Of a stretch of DNA of 64,000 nt, positions 35,082 to 45,780 are shown piece after piece (the first letter of the stretch is position 1; each line of letters begins with the position of its first letter). Source of the DNA: Cryptomeria japonica (lineage: Eukaryota; Streptophyta; Pinopsida; Cupressales; Cupressaceae); assembly GCF_030272615.1 (NCBI RefSeq), contig NC_081413.1:563392010-563456009 (forward strand), written 5' to 3'. The notes below the pieces were generated by a model. The model was not told the origin of the DNA, did not search any database, and saw only the letters and a program-made list of their open reading frames with translations. Both the position numbers and the translations under genes were made by a program.

Positions 35082-36468
35082 TGTAGTCACATAAATCTGT
35101 CCATTTTAATTAAATGAATATATGCTATTTATTTGGTTAAAAATCCACTAGCCATCAGTAAATTAAATTAATATTTAATTAATTCATCTCCAAACATTCT
35201 CCTATTAATTAAATAAATTATTCAATTTATTTTAATTAATTCATTAAAATCCAATTACAATCAATTAAATAAATAAAATCAATTTATTTAATTAAAATCC
35301 CCTTTTCCTCTTTTAAATAAATTAAATAAAACATTTATTTAAATCATTAACCCCCCCCCCCCCCCACTTGCATTTTCCTACAAATTCAGCTTGCACACAT
35401 TTATTGAAATAAATGAATTTTTATTTTAATAAAATCCTATTTTCCCTCACCCACCAAAATCCACTTGCAAAATCTAATCCCCTTCTAAATTCTTCTAACC
35501 CCTTCCTAATTAGCCTAATCCATCCCCTAATTATTGTCACATTCCTAAGCAAAATGGAGTCACTTCTCAAAGACTCCAAAGTCTTTGAAAAGCATTTAAA
35601 GCTTTGTGTGTTCAACAAATTAACCCCCAAAGTCTTCCAAGACCACTAATGGCTCTTACATGACCATTTATGGCTCTTACATAACCATTTATGGTTATTT
35701 CAAACTTGTCTCCCCAAACATTTATTGTTTTGACCATATTCATCCATTTCACATTTACACAAGAGTTTATCCATTGGATAAAAGCTTTATTCTTTGAATA
35801 AAGATTTTATTCATTCAACCAACCTTGACTCAAAATCCCAAAGTCATATCAGACATTTAATGCTTATTCCCTCTCCTCTCAACCTATCTCACATTGACAC
35901 TTGTCATCCTGGGATTGGGTTGAAAGCCCGCACATGGATTTGAAATCATTCAATCCTGACCCTTGTTGAGATTGCTCAATCTCAACCATCCATTGCTCCA
36001 TTTTTCCTATAAATAGAGCTCATTCCTTCATAATCCAGATCCTGAAAACTTGTATGCATTTAAGCTATAGACATTTTTAGAGAGCATTTAGCATAGCATA
36101 ACTAAAATCTTGTCTTTTGGTAAAATTAATCATTTTAGCATCACTAGCATAGTATTAGCTTTTCATTTCATATTTAAAGCACAATACTACAATCTCAATC
36201 CTCCATAAGCATCCATAGTGCAAAAAGTTGCTGAGAGCTACACTATTTTGGAACTTGGAGAGGAGAGGAACAAGGGAGAAGAAGCTAAGGCCATGCTAAG
36301 AGGCAGTTGGAGATGCCTCATAATCTTTGTTTTATAAATTAGCATGCTTTTTGTGTCTCTCTTGGTATGCCTTCATAGATTAGTTTTTGATTGACTAACA
36401 CTAATGGTTTTTGTGTCTTTTGTGTTATTTTATCATTGACTAACCTTGTGCCATTTAGGAGGGCATCA
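35082..36468 (+). repeat. Solo gypsy-type LTR H inside A2 RNase H
   Basis: It starts TGTAGTCACATAAATCTGTC and ends GAGGGCATCA, 1387 bp, with no internal gypsy sequence. Flanks gaacc (35077-35081) and aaact (36469-36473) differ only by G-to-A and C-to-T, so a decayed target duplication is likely. The uninterrupted A1 has gaacc at this site. U3 is rich in TTAATTAA-like steps and holds a run of 15 C at 35351. This is the innermost layer of the nest. Confidence 0.82.
36008..36016 (+). promoter_or_regulatory. TATA box of LTR H
   Basis: TATAAATAG followed by AGCTCATTCC, the same core promoter as in LTR E on the opposite strand (15456-15464). Confidence 0.65.
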
Positions 36469-36925
36469 AAACTGGTAAGTATATTTTGTGACAATACTAG
36501 TGCAATTAACATCTCCAAGAATCCGGTTTTGCATTCTAGAACCAAGCACTTTGAGCTTAAGTATCATTTCTTGAGGGAAAAGGTTCAGAACAAAGAGATT
36601 GCACTGGAACATGTTTCCAGTAAGGAGCAGTTAGCAGGCATATTCACCAAGCCTCTCCCAAAGGCTACATTTATGTACTTAAGAGGTGAACTAAAGGTAT
36701 TTGCTCCACATCATTCAGGTATTGCATATTCAATTTTTTTATAGATTGATTTGTTGAAGGATGCTACTCCTCAGGGGGAACAACATAATGGAATAGGGAA
36801 GCTTGTGCCTCCACTTTGGCATTGTTGTCAAAGGAGGAGAAGAAGTGAAGCAAAGAAGATATCTGCAGAAATTGGGGGAGAAGATGTGAAGCGGAGAGAT
36901 ATCTTTGTATATTTCCATCAATGCC

Positions 36926-36936
36926 AAAGGGGGAGA
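36926..36936 (+). promoter_or_regulatory. Polypurine tract of A2
   Basis: AAAGGGGGAGA one base before the 3' LTR. A related AAAGGAGGAGA lies upstream at 36830-36840. Confidence 0.85.
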
Positions 36937-36937
36937 T

Positions 36938-38419
36938 TGTTGGCATTATGAGAACTGGTATGAGGCCATGAACCGATATGAGGACATAATGACATTGAAT
37001 GTTGTCATTGATGTCAATATGTTGAAGAAGAGAGAACTGGTATAACATTGTGAACTGGTATATGTGCCAAAGTGAAGTGGTATGTTTGTTCAAGGTGAAC
37101 CAGCAAGTTGATATGAGAACCGGTACATGGAAGCTTTGTATGACTACCGGTTGGTAGTCTCAACTCAACTTCAGGGTTTCTGATTTAAGTGCTTCAAGCC
37201 TGTGTGACTCAACTAGTGACTTTGTGTGATGAGTTAGCCTTGTAATGAAGAATAGATCATGTTGCCACATCAACCTTGTGCACGTGAAGGATCTTGCATG
37301 AAGAAGATTGTTCCTATCTACCTTGGGAATGTGCGAAGTCTGTAAACGGTGAAAACGCGTGATGGGTTATCAGCCGCCATGAAAGCGGTGGAAAATGAAC
37401 GATGGAGACGTCTTGAGATTGGCTCAAGACTATTGCATTTAATGCAATGTGTTCAATGGTCAGGATTGAACCATTTGAATTTCTTAACCTAACAGGTTTA
37501 GGGTTTAGGGTTTATGCTATCGACTTGTCTATTTCTTATAAGGTTGATGGTGTGTCTTTTTTTGAGGTTGCTGGCAAAATTTGTGTGTGTGCATCTAAGT
37601 GAAGTGATACGTGATTCTTGCCTGACTAGAGGAGAGAAGTGATATCTACAGAGTGAAAGTGTAGAAGCTAAAGAGGAGCTACAGTGGATCTGCATTGGCA
37701 TTGAGTGTTGTTACCAGGTCATTGTAATACCTGTTAATCTCTAACCACTTCAATAATTGAGAAATCCCTTCACAGGGTAGCTTTAACCGGCTTACTGTAA
37801 ATCCTTTAACAGGGTGACTCAAAACCATTGAGTTCTTGAAATCCTCTAACAAGGTAACCTTTAACTGGGTTTAACTCTTAACCAAGTATTCTAGCCATCC
37901 CTTAACTGGGTGATCCCTTACAGGATCGGTTCCTAACAGAACCTATTGTATCAGTCTTTAACTGGACAAGGATCCTAACAGAGCAGACTTCCAAAGGGTT
38001 CATAATAGCTTGTGGGTATTCATCCCCACCATGGTTTTTCCCATTTGGGTTTCCACGTGAAAAATTTGTGTGTCATGTCTGATGTTTTCATGTGATGGTT
38101 CAGTGTCTTATGTTTGACTGTAAATCATGTTGATCTAGTTGTTCATATGTTTTTGATGATTGATTACCTGTTCATGCACTAGGGTGAAATGGAAATGAAG
38201 CATTAGATTATATGAAAAGATAAGTGTCAACTAGTTTATGCTTGTCTCAGTTATTCTGGGTTTTGCTGGTTGTACTTTGTTTAAGACCAATGTTACTGTT
38301 TGTTTGTCAAAGCACAGTGTCTGCTGACAAACCAGTTTTAGGAATGTGTTTTTGCCTATACTGATTCACCCCCCCTCTCAATATCGGTTTGGTATCATTT
38401 GTTCATCATTGAGTTATCA
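36938..38419 (+). repeat. 3' LTR of A2
   Basis: 1482 bp, TGTTGGCATTATG to GAGTTATCA, followed by the perfect target duplication tgttt. It keeps the CCCCCCTCTCA block that the 5' LTR has lost. TTTAGGG pair at 37497. Confidence 0.93.
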
Positions 38420-39184
38420 TGTTTATGGTTGAGGGTTTGTATATATATGATGTAAGATCTCATTGTAGATCAATATAGGTATAAGATCAAGGAATGGATA
38501 TGGATATGTAATGTGCGAATAATGTAATATAATTGAGGCCGAGGATTTGGTCGATAATTGGAGATCAAATTGGGTTTATGTAAGAGGATTTAGTCCTCTG
38601 GTATTGAGCTTAACCAAAACCATACTCAAGCATAGGAGATGGTATCTTTGCAATTCAAACACTTCTTCCAGATTGTAGTATGAATTTCTATGTAGTTAGT
38701 GAGACTCCTTTTGTGATGAGCAGAGTGCTCTAGGCTGTTGGCCTTCAGTGCAGGCCCCTCAATTGTAATTCACATACTTACTACAAAAGTATTATCTGAC
38801 TGTGGGTAGGCTTCCCACCGTGGTTTTTCCCTTTACTAGGTTTTCCATGTATAAATCTTGGTGTCATGTGGATGGTATTTATTCTATGATTATTTTTTAT
38901 GCTTAATTGGTTTAACTGTTATTCTAGTATTTGGTTTAAGGATTCCGGTACTAATGTTTTAGGTTTTGGTATTAAATTTTTAATTGCTAAATGTTCCAAT
39001 AATCTGTGACAACTGATTCACCCCCCCTCTCAGTTGTCTTCCAGTTATTTGAACCGTCTAATAGACCCACCCTCCCTTTGAGCTCCTGATCTTGGCTAAT
39101 ATCACTTGGCCTTCTCGTTATCCTAGGAGGAGGTGTTTTTCTTTCTCTCATTCGTCTCCATTGGCTTCTTCTTCATAACCCACG

Positions 39185-40264
39185 TTGGTACCCCCTACTC
39201 CTCTGGTTGTTCCTCAGGTGAAGCAAGGTAGGGTGCCCGCCTATGTGAATGTCATACTAATTGAATGCTCTAGGCCTTCTCTTGTCCCTGACACAGTTTC
39301 AAAGGCCTCACCCATAGACCATGATGCTCTTGAGTCCTCTTGGGCTTCAGTTGGTGGACCTCATCTTTTCTATAATCAATGTGTGCATGAGCATAAGTGC
39401 CATTGATGGGCCATGGCTCGAGAGCATGATGCTACTCTACAATATGCTAGTGCATCTTCAACACCCAGTTCTGTCACATTGGATCCTATTTCATTGGCTA
39501 CTCCTATTTCTGCATCATCTTCGATTTTACTTCTTTCTTCTTCAGGGCCTATTGATGAACCTCCCTCTAAATGGGTGTAGGTTTTCATTGCTCCTTCTTT
39601 TGAGCTACCCCTCATTACCTCCTTGTCGGATGTACCTCCATTGTCTCAATCCGTTGATATGTTGCATATGCAGATGGTGTCCAATGTAGCTTTGTCTACC
39701 CCCCCTATTTCATAGTCATTCCCACATTAGAGTTTTCTTGTGGTCCTTCATATTGCTATGGTTGATAGGAGACATGTTTCTCCTATCTAGTCCAAATGCA
39801 AGTTTGAGTAGGGCCCCATCCCAAGGTTTCAATGACGAAAATCCTCACATGTATGTTCCTTGCCCCTTTATATGCTTGTTTTAGTGTCTATTGCTTTGCC
39901 TATTTATATGTGTGTGGTTGAGAAGGCTCTAACTTCTCCTGAGTTTATCATTGCCCCTCTTCAGGAGGATGATAGTCCTATTCTTGTTTTATTTCCTTCG
40001 ACTAAGTCACATAATTCCTCTACGAAGGCTTTCTTATTTAGCTCCTTGGAGGGTATCCTAGAATTGTCTATGATCTTTTCACGATTGTTGACCCTTACCT
40101 CCTCTAATCTTGTGGATGCAGATCTTGTTGTTTCTTCATCCCTTGCCCTCATTGCTGGTAAGGTTCCCAATGATGCTCTTGTAGTAGTCCCTCTCCGAGA
40201 TCATCCTCCTTCTCCCTATGATCTAGATTGGGCGGATGATGATCTCCTACATGATAACCTTTAG
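39185..40264 (+). pseudogene. Unrecognised downstream frame of element C
   Basis: One reading frame runs about 360 codons, broken only by a few stops (39404, 39577, 39710, 39735, 39789, 39810 and a few near these). It includes VKQGRVPAYVNVILIECSRP, an acidic/Ser-rich middle and an end DWADDDLLHDNL. I recognise no domain. Its place after protease and its composition suggest it is the PR-RT linker that in full gypsy elements leads into RT, as in element E; here RT never follows. The long open stretch hints that it was under coding selection in an ancestor. Confidence 0.45.
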
Positions 40265-40346
40265 GATGTTTATCTTTTATCTCCATCTTTTTTCATGTGA
40301 GCTTGATTGTGTTCTCCAAGCTTGTTTTATATGTTCGTTCCCTCTC

Positions 40347-40450
40347 GGAGGACCCAAGTTATTCTGTAGGTGCTTGGATACAAGAGGTTGACTGTCTTTA
40401 TCTATTCTTCTCTCCAGGAGGACCCAAGTTACTCCATAGCTGCTTGAATA
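40347..40450 (+). repeat. 70-bp tandem duplication in element C
   Basis: GGAGGACCCAAGTTA recurs at 40347 and 40417 with similar following sequence (TGTAGGTGCTTGGA and CATAGCTGCTTGAA), giving a unit of 70 bp. Confidence 0.6.
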
Positions 40451-40953
40451 TGGGGAATTTTTCTATTAAGCACCTTCTATTTGTCTCTCTACTTATTCTA
40501 TCTATCATATCTTGCTTTGTGATATTTAGGAATGATGCAAAGCGTTGGGGGCATCTTTGGCCTTCTTCCATGTTGACCCAAATTTTTGTTTTATCTTTTT
40601 CTTCATGTGTTCTTATTCAAATTTGAGAAATTTGGCACTATGACGATATACCCATCTCGTAGATGTATTACATTTTTTTTCTCACTACTATGGGTTTTGA
40701 TGCTAAACTATCAGATCCCCTTGTTCTATTTCATTCATAATTGATGTTGTGGACATTTATGTGTCGCCAGGTAATGGTAGCATTCCACATAAACATCTTG
40801 GTATGTTGACATGCCACAACTCCTCTTCTCCTTAAAATAACATGCCTTTCATGCATATCATTCTTAGGGGGGCCATCATACCTACATTTTTGCATGCTTT
40901 TCATTTGTTATTTAGCCTCTTGCATTTATGTTTCTTGTCAATCACTTTTTCAT

Positions 40954-41116
40954 GCTTGTCTAGGTGGGGGCCAAACCATTGGATATTTTTCTTTATCATG
41001 TTTGCCTAGTTGGGGGCCAAACCACTTGATATTTTTCTTTATCATTGTTTGCCTAAATGGGGGCCAAACCATTTGATTTATTTTCTTTTGTTTGCATTTG
41101 TGGGGGCTAATATACT
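40954..41116 (+). repeat. Tandem repeat with polypurine-like cores in element C
   Basis: Units begin at 40954, 41000, 41047 and 41090 (46, 47 and 43 bp). Each has TGTTTGCCTA-like sequence, then a G-run of the form TGGGGGCCAAACCA, then a T-rich tail; the fourth is partial. The core resembles the element's own polypurine tract AAAGTGGGGGCAAAA at 41613. Confidence 0.8.
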
Positions 41117-41612
41117 ACTTATCAAATCTATCTTTGATTGTCCAATCGCATGGCTACCTAGCCTATCACTACCCAAGCTGACAAAATCTCACCCTATAAT
41201 ATGATTATCCATACTGACATGATCTTGTAAACATCATCACCCTATCGTATGGCTATCTAGCATAATGCACTTTTCTATCCATACTGGTGCATCACATATC
41301 TTATCTCATATCACAATGTTCGCTTATCTTGTATCTTTTCGTAACGAGGGGTTTTCGTCCACGTGAGGTTTTTTTTGTTTCGCTATCTTATCTATCATCC
41401 ATTTTAATCTATCCTTTATCTTATTATTTGACATGTTAGTCTGCAGCTAGCATGTTTGTGATGTATCGGTTAGCAATATCTATTTCAAACTTCAGCTTCA
41501 TCTCATTGGGGGAAACCTCGTCTAATCAATGAAATTATAACTTCCTGTTGTGACTCTTTTCTTTATCTTACTCTACTTTATCTTTGCATCTCTCAGCAAA
41601 GACATGTTTGCT

Positions 41613-41627
41613 AAAGTGGGGGCAAAA
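41613..41627 (+). promoter_or_regulatory. Polypurine tract of element C
   Basis: AAAGTGGGGGCAAAA abuts the TGTAATATC start of the 3' LTR, the position required for plus-strand priming. Confidence 0.75.
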
Positions 41628-42754
41628 TGTAATATCAAAAATCACACCTTGTACAATTCATCGCAACAAATGGCACCTTCCTCTATGTCATCAAAAATCG
41701 TGTATCACAAATTTTGTCTTTTTGCCCACCTAGATTGCTTCATTAGCTCTAGAATTGAATCTTACCAACTATGTCGACTTGTCATCCTTAGAACACTAGC
41801 ACAATGCAAAGATGTCTGTGCGATGCACTAGCATCTCATAATTTTGATAGTCCACAAGTGGCCATTTGAGCATTATGCCTGCACTTAGAAGAAATCGTAA
41901 TGCCTCGGTATACTTCCACCAACGTCTTTTTCCTTCTAGGGCCTATATCTCTCTCATTTGAAGGCATTTTGGAGGATTATGGATCATTTCTTGCAGGTTG
42001 AAGCTCTTGGCAATCTTCTTGAGTAATATTCACAAGTTTTTATAAGCTCTCCATTGTTGCAACCTTGGAACACACAACCTTTTCTAAGAATCTTCTTTGG
42101 AGCTTCATAGCTAGGGGAGTTATCTCTTTTATGCTCTCTCTCATATTGTTTTATACATTCTTCTTAAATCTATATTTCATTCATCTTTTATTATTTCTTT
42201 TTAATCCTCCTTTATCTTTCCTTTTCTTGTTGAATCTATTGGGTTGTTCATGGAGGTGGAAACACTGAAACAAGGGTCTGACTAAGGTAGACTCCAAAAC
42301 ACAACCCCCAATATTTTCTCCTTTGCATATGTGTAGGTTGGTGTTCATGAGGAGCTCACTTACCAGGAGGCTTCATAGCTAGGACCTCTTGTGCATTCGT
42401 CTTTTTCGTTACCCTCTGTCCTTTTATTTTATTTCTAATATCTGCATTTTTCATATCTTTTAGTTATTTTACCTTTTGTGCATCGCTATGAATGCTTAGT
42501 GTCCTTCTGTATGAATATCTATTCATGTCAGTACAAGATGCCAAAACGTCATGTTGTGCTCTCGAATACACTTGCTCCTCTTGTCCACAGACTTGTCAAG
42601 GCTATCTCGAGGGCCCATGTATCTTATTATAGCCTAGCTTTGATATTTAGTATCCCCTGGCTCACCCTTAGTGCTATCATAAAAGAGGTATTGAAGGGTC
42701 AATTTGTTCTCTAGGATCCATCATCCTTGAGGTAACAAATTTCCCGCACCTACA
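41628..42754 (+). repeat. 3' LTR of element C
   Basis: It starts TGTAATATCAAAAATCACAC and ends CACCTACA. Its 1127 bp match the 5' LTR (1121 bp) with many substitutions, so C is old, as expected for the outermost host of the nest. A T-run follows at 42764. Confidence 0.82.
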
Positions 42755-43820
42755 CTTTGAATTTTTTTTTTTTTTTGCAATACCAATTGAATGGATTGTT
42801 GGTTGATCCCTATGATCATACAATGAATACATTACCAAAATTTGTATTGATAATAACTTATAGAATGATTGTTGTTCCAATGGGTTCAAAAGTATCCTTC
42901 ACTTTACATCACCTAAACATTACATGACATATTTATCAAGGGAAAGCTTACAAAGATGATGTATCCTTAATAAGAAAAGAATACCCCAATGGAAACTACT
43001 ATGAAAGAATCTATTGGTGATTTGTTAAAAGGTGTACAAAACATTGTAGACGTCTAAAATTAATTAAATTAAATATTTAATTAATTTAATCCCTTCTACA
43101 TAATTATTTTTTAAATTATGTTTATCATTATTCCTCTTAAATCAAATTAAATTAATTTTATAACTATAGTCCCATAATTAATTTATCAAAATTAATTAAT
43201 CCCCATTGTTCTAAAGTCATCTCAATCATTAATTCTTCTAAATTCCTCTTAGTTAATTAATTCTAATTAATTAACTTAAGTCATGTGATTCCTACAAATC
43301 ACTTCTTCTAATCCTCACTTAGCCTAATTAATTCTTCTAAATACCCTATTACCATTATTCCTCAATTTTAAATTCCTCCACTCATTATCTCTCCTCATGT
43401 CACATCCTCTTAACTTTCCCACTTGCACTCTAATCACACATTAAGCCACCTAATCAATCCCCTTAATCATTTGAAAATCCCTAATCACTTTGTTCCTTTC
43501 AAAGGAATTCAAATTATTTGAATCTCCCCATGCATCCTCTTCCCAAGGAGTTTTTAATTCCTTTATCCATTTAGTCTTTCCACACATCCTCTTATTTTGG
43601 AATTTTTGATTCCTCCTTCCTCCTCCTAAGGAATTTTATATTCATTTTCCTCTTCCCAATGTACTTGGGAGCTCTTCCCCATGTACCTTGAGAGGTGTGG
43701 AGACAAGAATGCCTTTATGGCATATCTGTTGATCTTCACACCTTGTCCTCTCAATCCATGTGCTCCCTCTCAAATCGATCTCAACCCTTCATCCCCAACT
43801 TAATCTCGGCCCTTCATTTT

Positions 43821-44673
43821 TGTTGGACATTATTGGTATATGGGGACATTGTTAGCATATGGTGAACCAGCATGTTGATATGATGATAATGTATGTTGTC
43901 ATTGATGTCAATAAAGTTGGTGAACCTATATGAAGAAGCATGAAGAGATGTAGTGAACTAGTGTCAGGGTTTCACTTAGTGTGACTACCGGTTGGTAGTC
44001 TCAGCCCTATGGTTATTGGTTTGGTGATCTAGCTTGTGCGATGAAACTGATGATACTCTGTGATGAGTTAGCTAAGAGATGTGAATAAGATCAAGGTGCC
44101 ATGTGAGCCTTGTGCGTGTGAAGGATTGAGGTATGAGGAGATCGACTGCATTCGGAGTCTACCTTGGGAATGATCATTCGTCTTAGTGGAATGAGAAGAG
44201 AGCATGATGGGTTATTGATTCCCATGAGCGGTGATGAATGAACGATGCAAATTGTCTTGTGATCTGTTTGAAATTGTAATACTCTATACAAATATGTTTG
44301 GATGGTCAGGATTGGACTACCTGTGTTGTAAACCTAAGCATCTTAGGGTTTAGGGTTTATGCTACTGACCTAATTGTTGTCTATAAGGTCTATGATGTTT
44401 GTTATTGTAAAGTTGTTGGCAAATGTTGTGTGTGTATCCGAGTGATGAGATACTTGCCAGACCAATAAGAGGGAAACTGCAAAGTGTGATTGCAGAATAG
44501 AGGATATGAAAAGGATCTGCCTTGGCATGTAGTGCTATTATCAAATCAGAGTTTTACCTATTGTATTCTAATTATTTCAATAGTTGGAAAATCCCATTAC
44601 CGGGTAGCTTTAATAGGCTTATTGTAAAACCTGTAACCAAGTTGGGGTCTTTGTTGTTCATCATTATTCCTCA
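43821..44673 (+). repeat. 5' LTR of D, internally deleted
   Basis: It starts TGTTGGACATTATTGG and ends TATTCCTCA. It is collinear with the 3' LTR up to CTGTAACCA, then jumps to GTTGGGGT about 582 bp further on. The TTTAGGG pair at 44342 and the U3 remain. U5 motifs and the C-rich end block are gone. Confidence 0.9.
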
Positions 44674-44675
44674 AT

Positions 44676-44687
44676 TGGTATCAGAGC
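44676..44687 (+). promoter_or_regulatory. Primer-binding site of D (tRNA-iMet), intact
   Basis: TGGTATCAGAGC, a perfect 12-base complement of the plant initiator tRNA-Met 3' end, two bases after the LTR. Confidence 0.9.
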
Positions 44688-44744
44688 AACTCCAGGTCCT
44701 CGCTAATATAAGCTTAAACACTTAAGGAAAAAGATCCTACTGTA

Positions 44745-45780
44745 ATGATGAAGAGGGAAGGTCCTAAGTTCAATAGAGACAACTTTAAGATATGGAAGGA
44801 CAGAATGAAGATTTACATCAAGAGTATGGGTGCTCAACACTGGAGCTATGTTGAGAATGCCTATGTGATTCCCATTGGCACTCTGACTGATGATCAAAAG
44901 AGAGAGATCCAAGAAAATGGGCAAGTCATGGAAGCCCTTATCAGCAACCTGTCCGACATTGAGTTTATTGATGTACAAGACAAGGACACTCCTAAGGAGG
45001 TATAGGATGCACTGGAAACCATTTATGGTGGTGATGAGAATGTAAAACAAGCTAAGGAAGAAAGCCTTAGAGGAAAATTTGAAGACATGAAGATGGTTGA
45101 AGGAGAGACCATTCAACAATATGGTATTAGGATTAAGATAGTAGTTGGAGATATCAAAAGTGCTGGTCGAACGATTGAAGATGCCACTATTGTTAGTAAA
45201 GTTCTTAGATCATTGTTACCAATCTATGCAATCAGAGTTGCTGCTATCTAGGAACTAAGGTCTATTGATAAGGCCAAAGTATCCTTAGATTCTATCATTG
45301 CAAAGTTAACTGCATATGAGTTGAATAGCTATGATGATAGTGTTCAGAAGACTGAGCCATCCTTTAAAGCATCTACTGTACCATCTCGAAAAGGAAAAGA
45401 AACTAGTACCAGTTATGAGTCTAGACAATGCAAAGATATGGATGATGAAGAGATTCTAATGGAGTTTTAAGCTCTTCTTGCTAAAAGACTTTCGAAGGGA
45501 ACTGGAAAATATAGAGGTAAACTTCCTTTGAAATATTTTTCCTACAACAAGATAGGACATATAGCTATTAATTGTCCTAACAATGACAATAAGGATAAAC
45601 CAAAGAGGTTTAGAAAATATAAAGGAGGAAACAGAAGAAATTGTCTATTTTCTATGGATGAAGGTGTTATTGATGAAGAATCAGAGGATGAAGAGAGTGA
45701 AGATATAGTGTTTGTAGCTGTAAAGGAAGAAGTGTTTGCTAAGAAAGCACTTGTCTCTCGCATTGACAACTCCAATGAGT
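44745..45780 (+). pseudogene. Copia gag of D
   Basis: It starts ATGATGAAG at 44745. FNRDNFKIWKDRMKIYIKSM and ENGQVMEALISNLSDIEF match A1 and A2. Stops occur at 45003 (TAG for Trp), about 45249 (TAG) and about 45467 (TAA for Glu). The nucleocapsid knuckle reads YFSYNKIGHIAINC, with Tyr at both of the first two Cys positions. The acidic DEESEDEESEDIVFVAVKEE segment follows. Homology through the whole domain is plain, but the gene cannot be translated. Confidence 0.88.

Larger units (their letters stand above)
33581..36690 (+). pseudogene. Copia RT and RNase H of A2, split by solo LTR H
   Basis: An acidic linker precedes a frameshift (one extra base near 33810). RT resumes with FRNKLNEDG, ARLVCKGYTQEEGEDYGETF, QMDVKFAFLNGVLEEEMYIE, and FVDDNNFGG in place of FVDDIIFGG (Asp-Asp at 34402-34407, retained). 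RNase H begins FTDADWEGNVDDQ. A short in-frame deletion removes the GAFFLG part, giving STIGGRLVSW. At 35081 the gene is cut by LTR H and resumes at 36474 with the CDNTSAINISKNPVLH segment and then HVSSKEQLAGIFTKPL. Stops at 34270, 34468, 34513, 34642 and 34963 are mostly CAG- or GAA-derived. Confidence 0.9.
29778..38419 (+). mobile_element. Copia retrotransposon A2, complete, carrying solo LTR H
   Basis: LTRs are 29778-31205 and 36938-38419. The 5-bp target duplication tgttt is perfect (29773-29777 and 38420-38424). Order is gag-PR-INT-RT-RNaseH. 31277-33580 is a single frame of 768 codons with one stop (TGA 32066), the best preserved coding stretch of the window. Later parts carry a frameshift near 33810 and stops at 33578, 34270, 34468, 34513, 34642 and 34963. 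A solo gypsy LTR (35082-36468) splits RNase H. A2 lies inside LTR B. Confidence 0.94.
29202..39063 (+). repeat. Solo Copia LTR B (29202-29777 and 38425-39063), split by A2
   Basis: Once A2 and one copy of its target duplication are removed, B is about 1.2 kb. It starts TGTTGGCCATTTGG and ends GTCTAATA. LTR F (minus strand, 55622-56861) has the same layout: GGAATTGATTATGTGT near the start, TTTTGTCATTGATG, and CTCTCAGTTGTC then GTCTAACA at the end. Neither side has internal Copia sequence, so it is a solo LTR left by LTR-LTR recombination. Flanks atccc and gaccc match at 3 of 5 positions, so its own target duplication is unproven. Confidence 0.75.
40265..41612 (+). other. 3' untranslated region of element C
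   Basis: 1.35 kb between the last readable frame and the polypurine tract contain no domain. They hold two tandem repeats (40347 and 40954), the second rich in polypurine-like GTGGGGGCCAAA. Confidence 0.5.
25109..42754 (+). mobile_element. Gypsy-like element C lacking RT and integrase, host of a three-deep nest
   Basis: LTRs at 25109-26229 and 41628-42754 bracket gag, protease and a downstream frame. Without the nested Copia DNA (29202-39063) the element is about 7.8 kb. Only 2.6 kb of its own sequence lies between LTR B and the 3' LTR, and no RT, RNase H or integrase motif is found there. The LTR starts TGTAATAT and ends TACA. The flanks cttct and ctttg are not a convincing target duplication. 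It is either a non-autonomous gag-PR lineage or an internally deleted gypsy element. Confidence 0.78.

Noticed and set aside
39064-39068. Target duplication for solo LTR B (gaccc against atccc)
   Set aside because: Only 3 of 5 bases agree, so I do not count it as evidence for the boundary.
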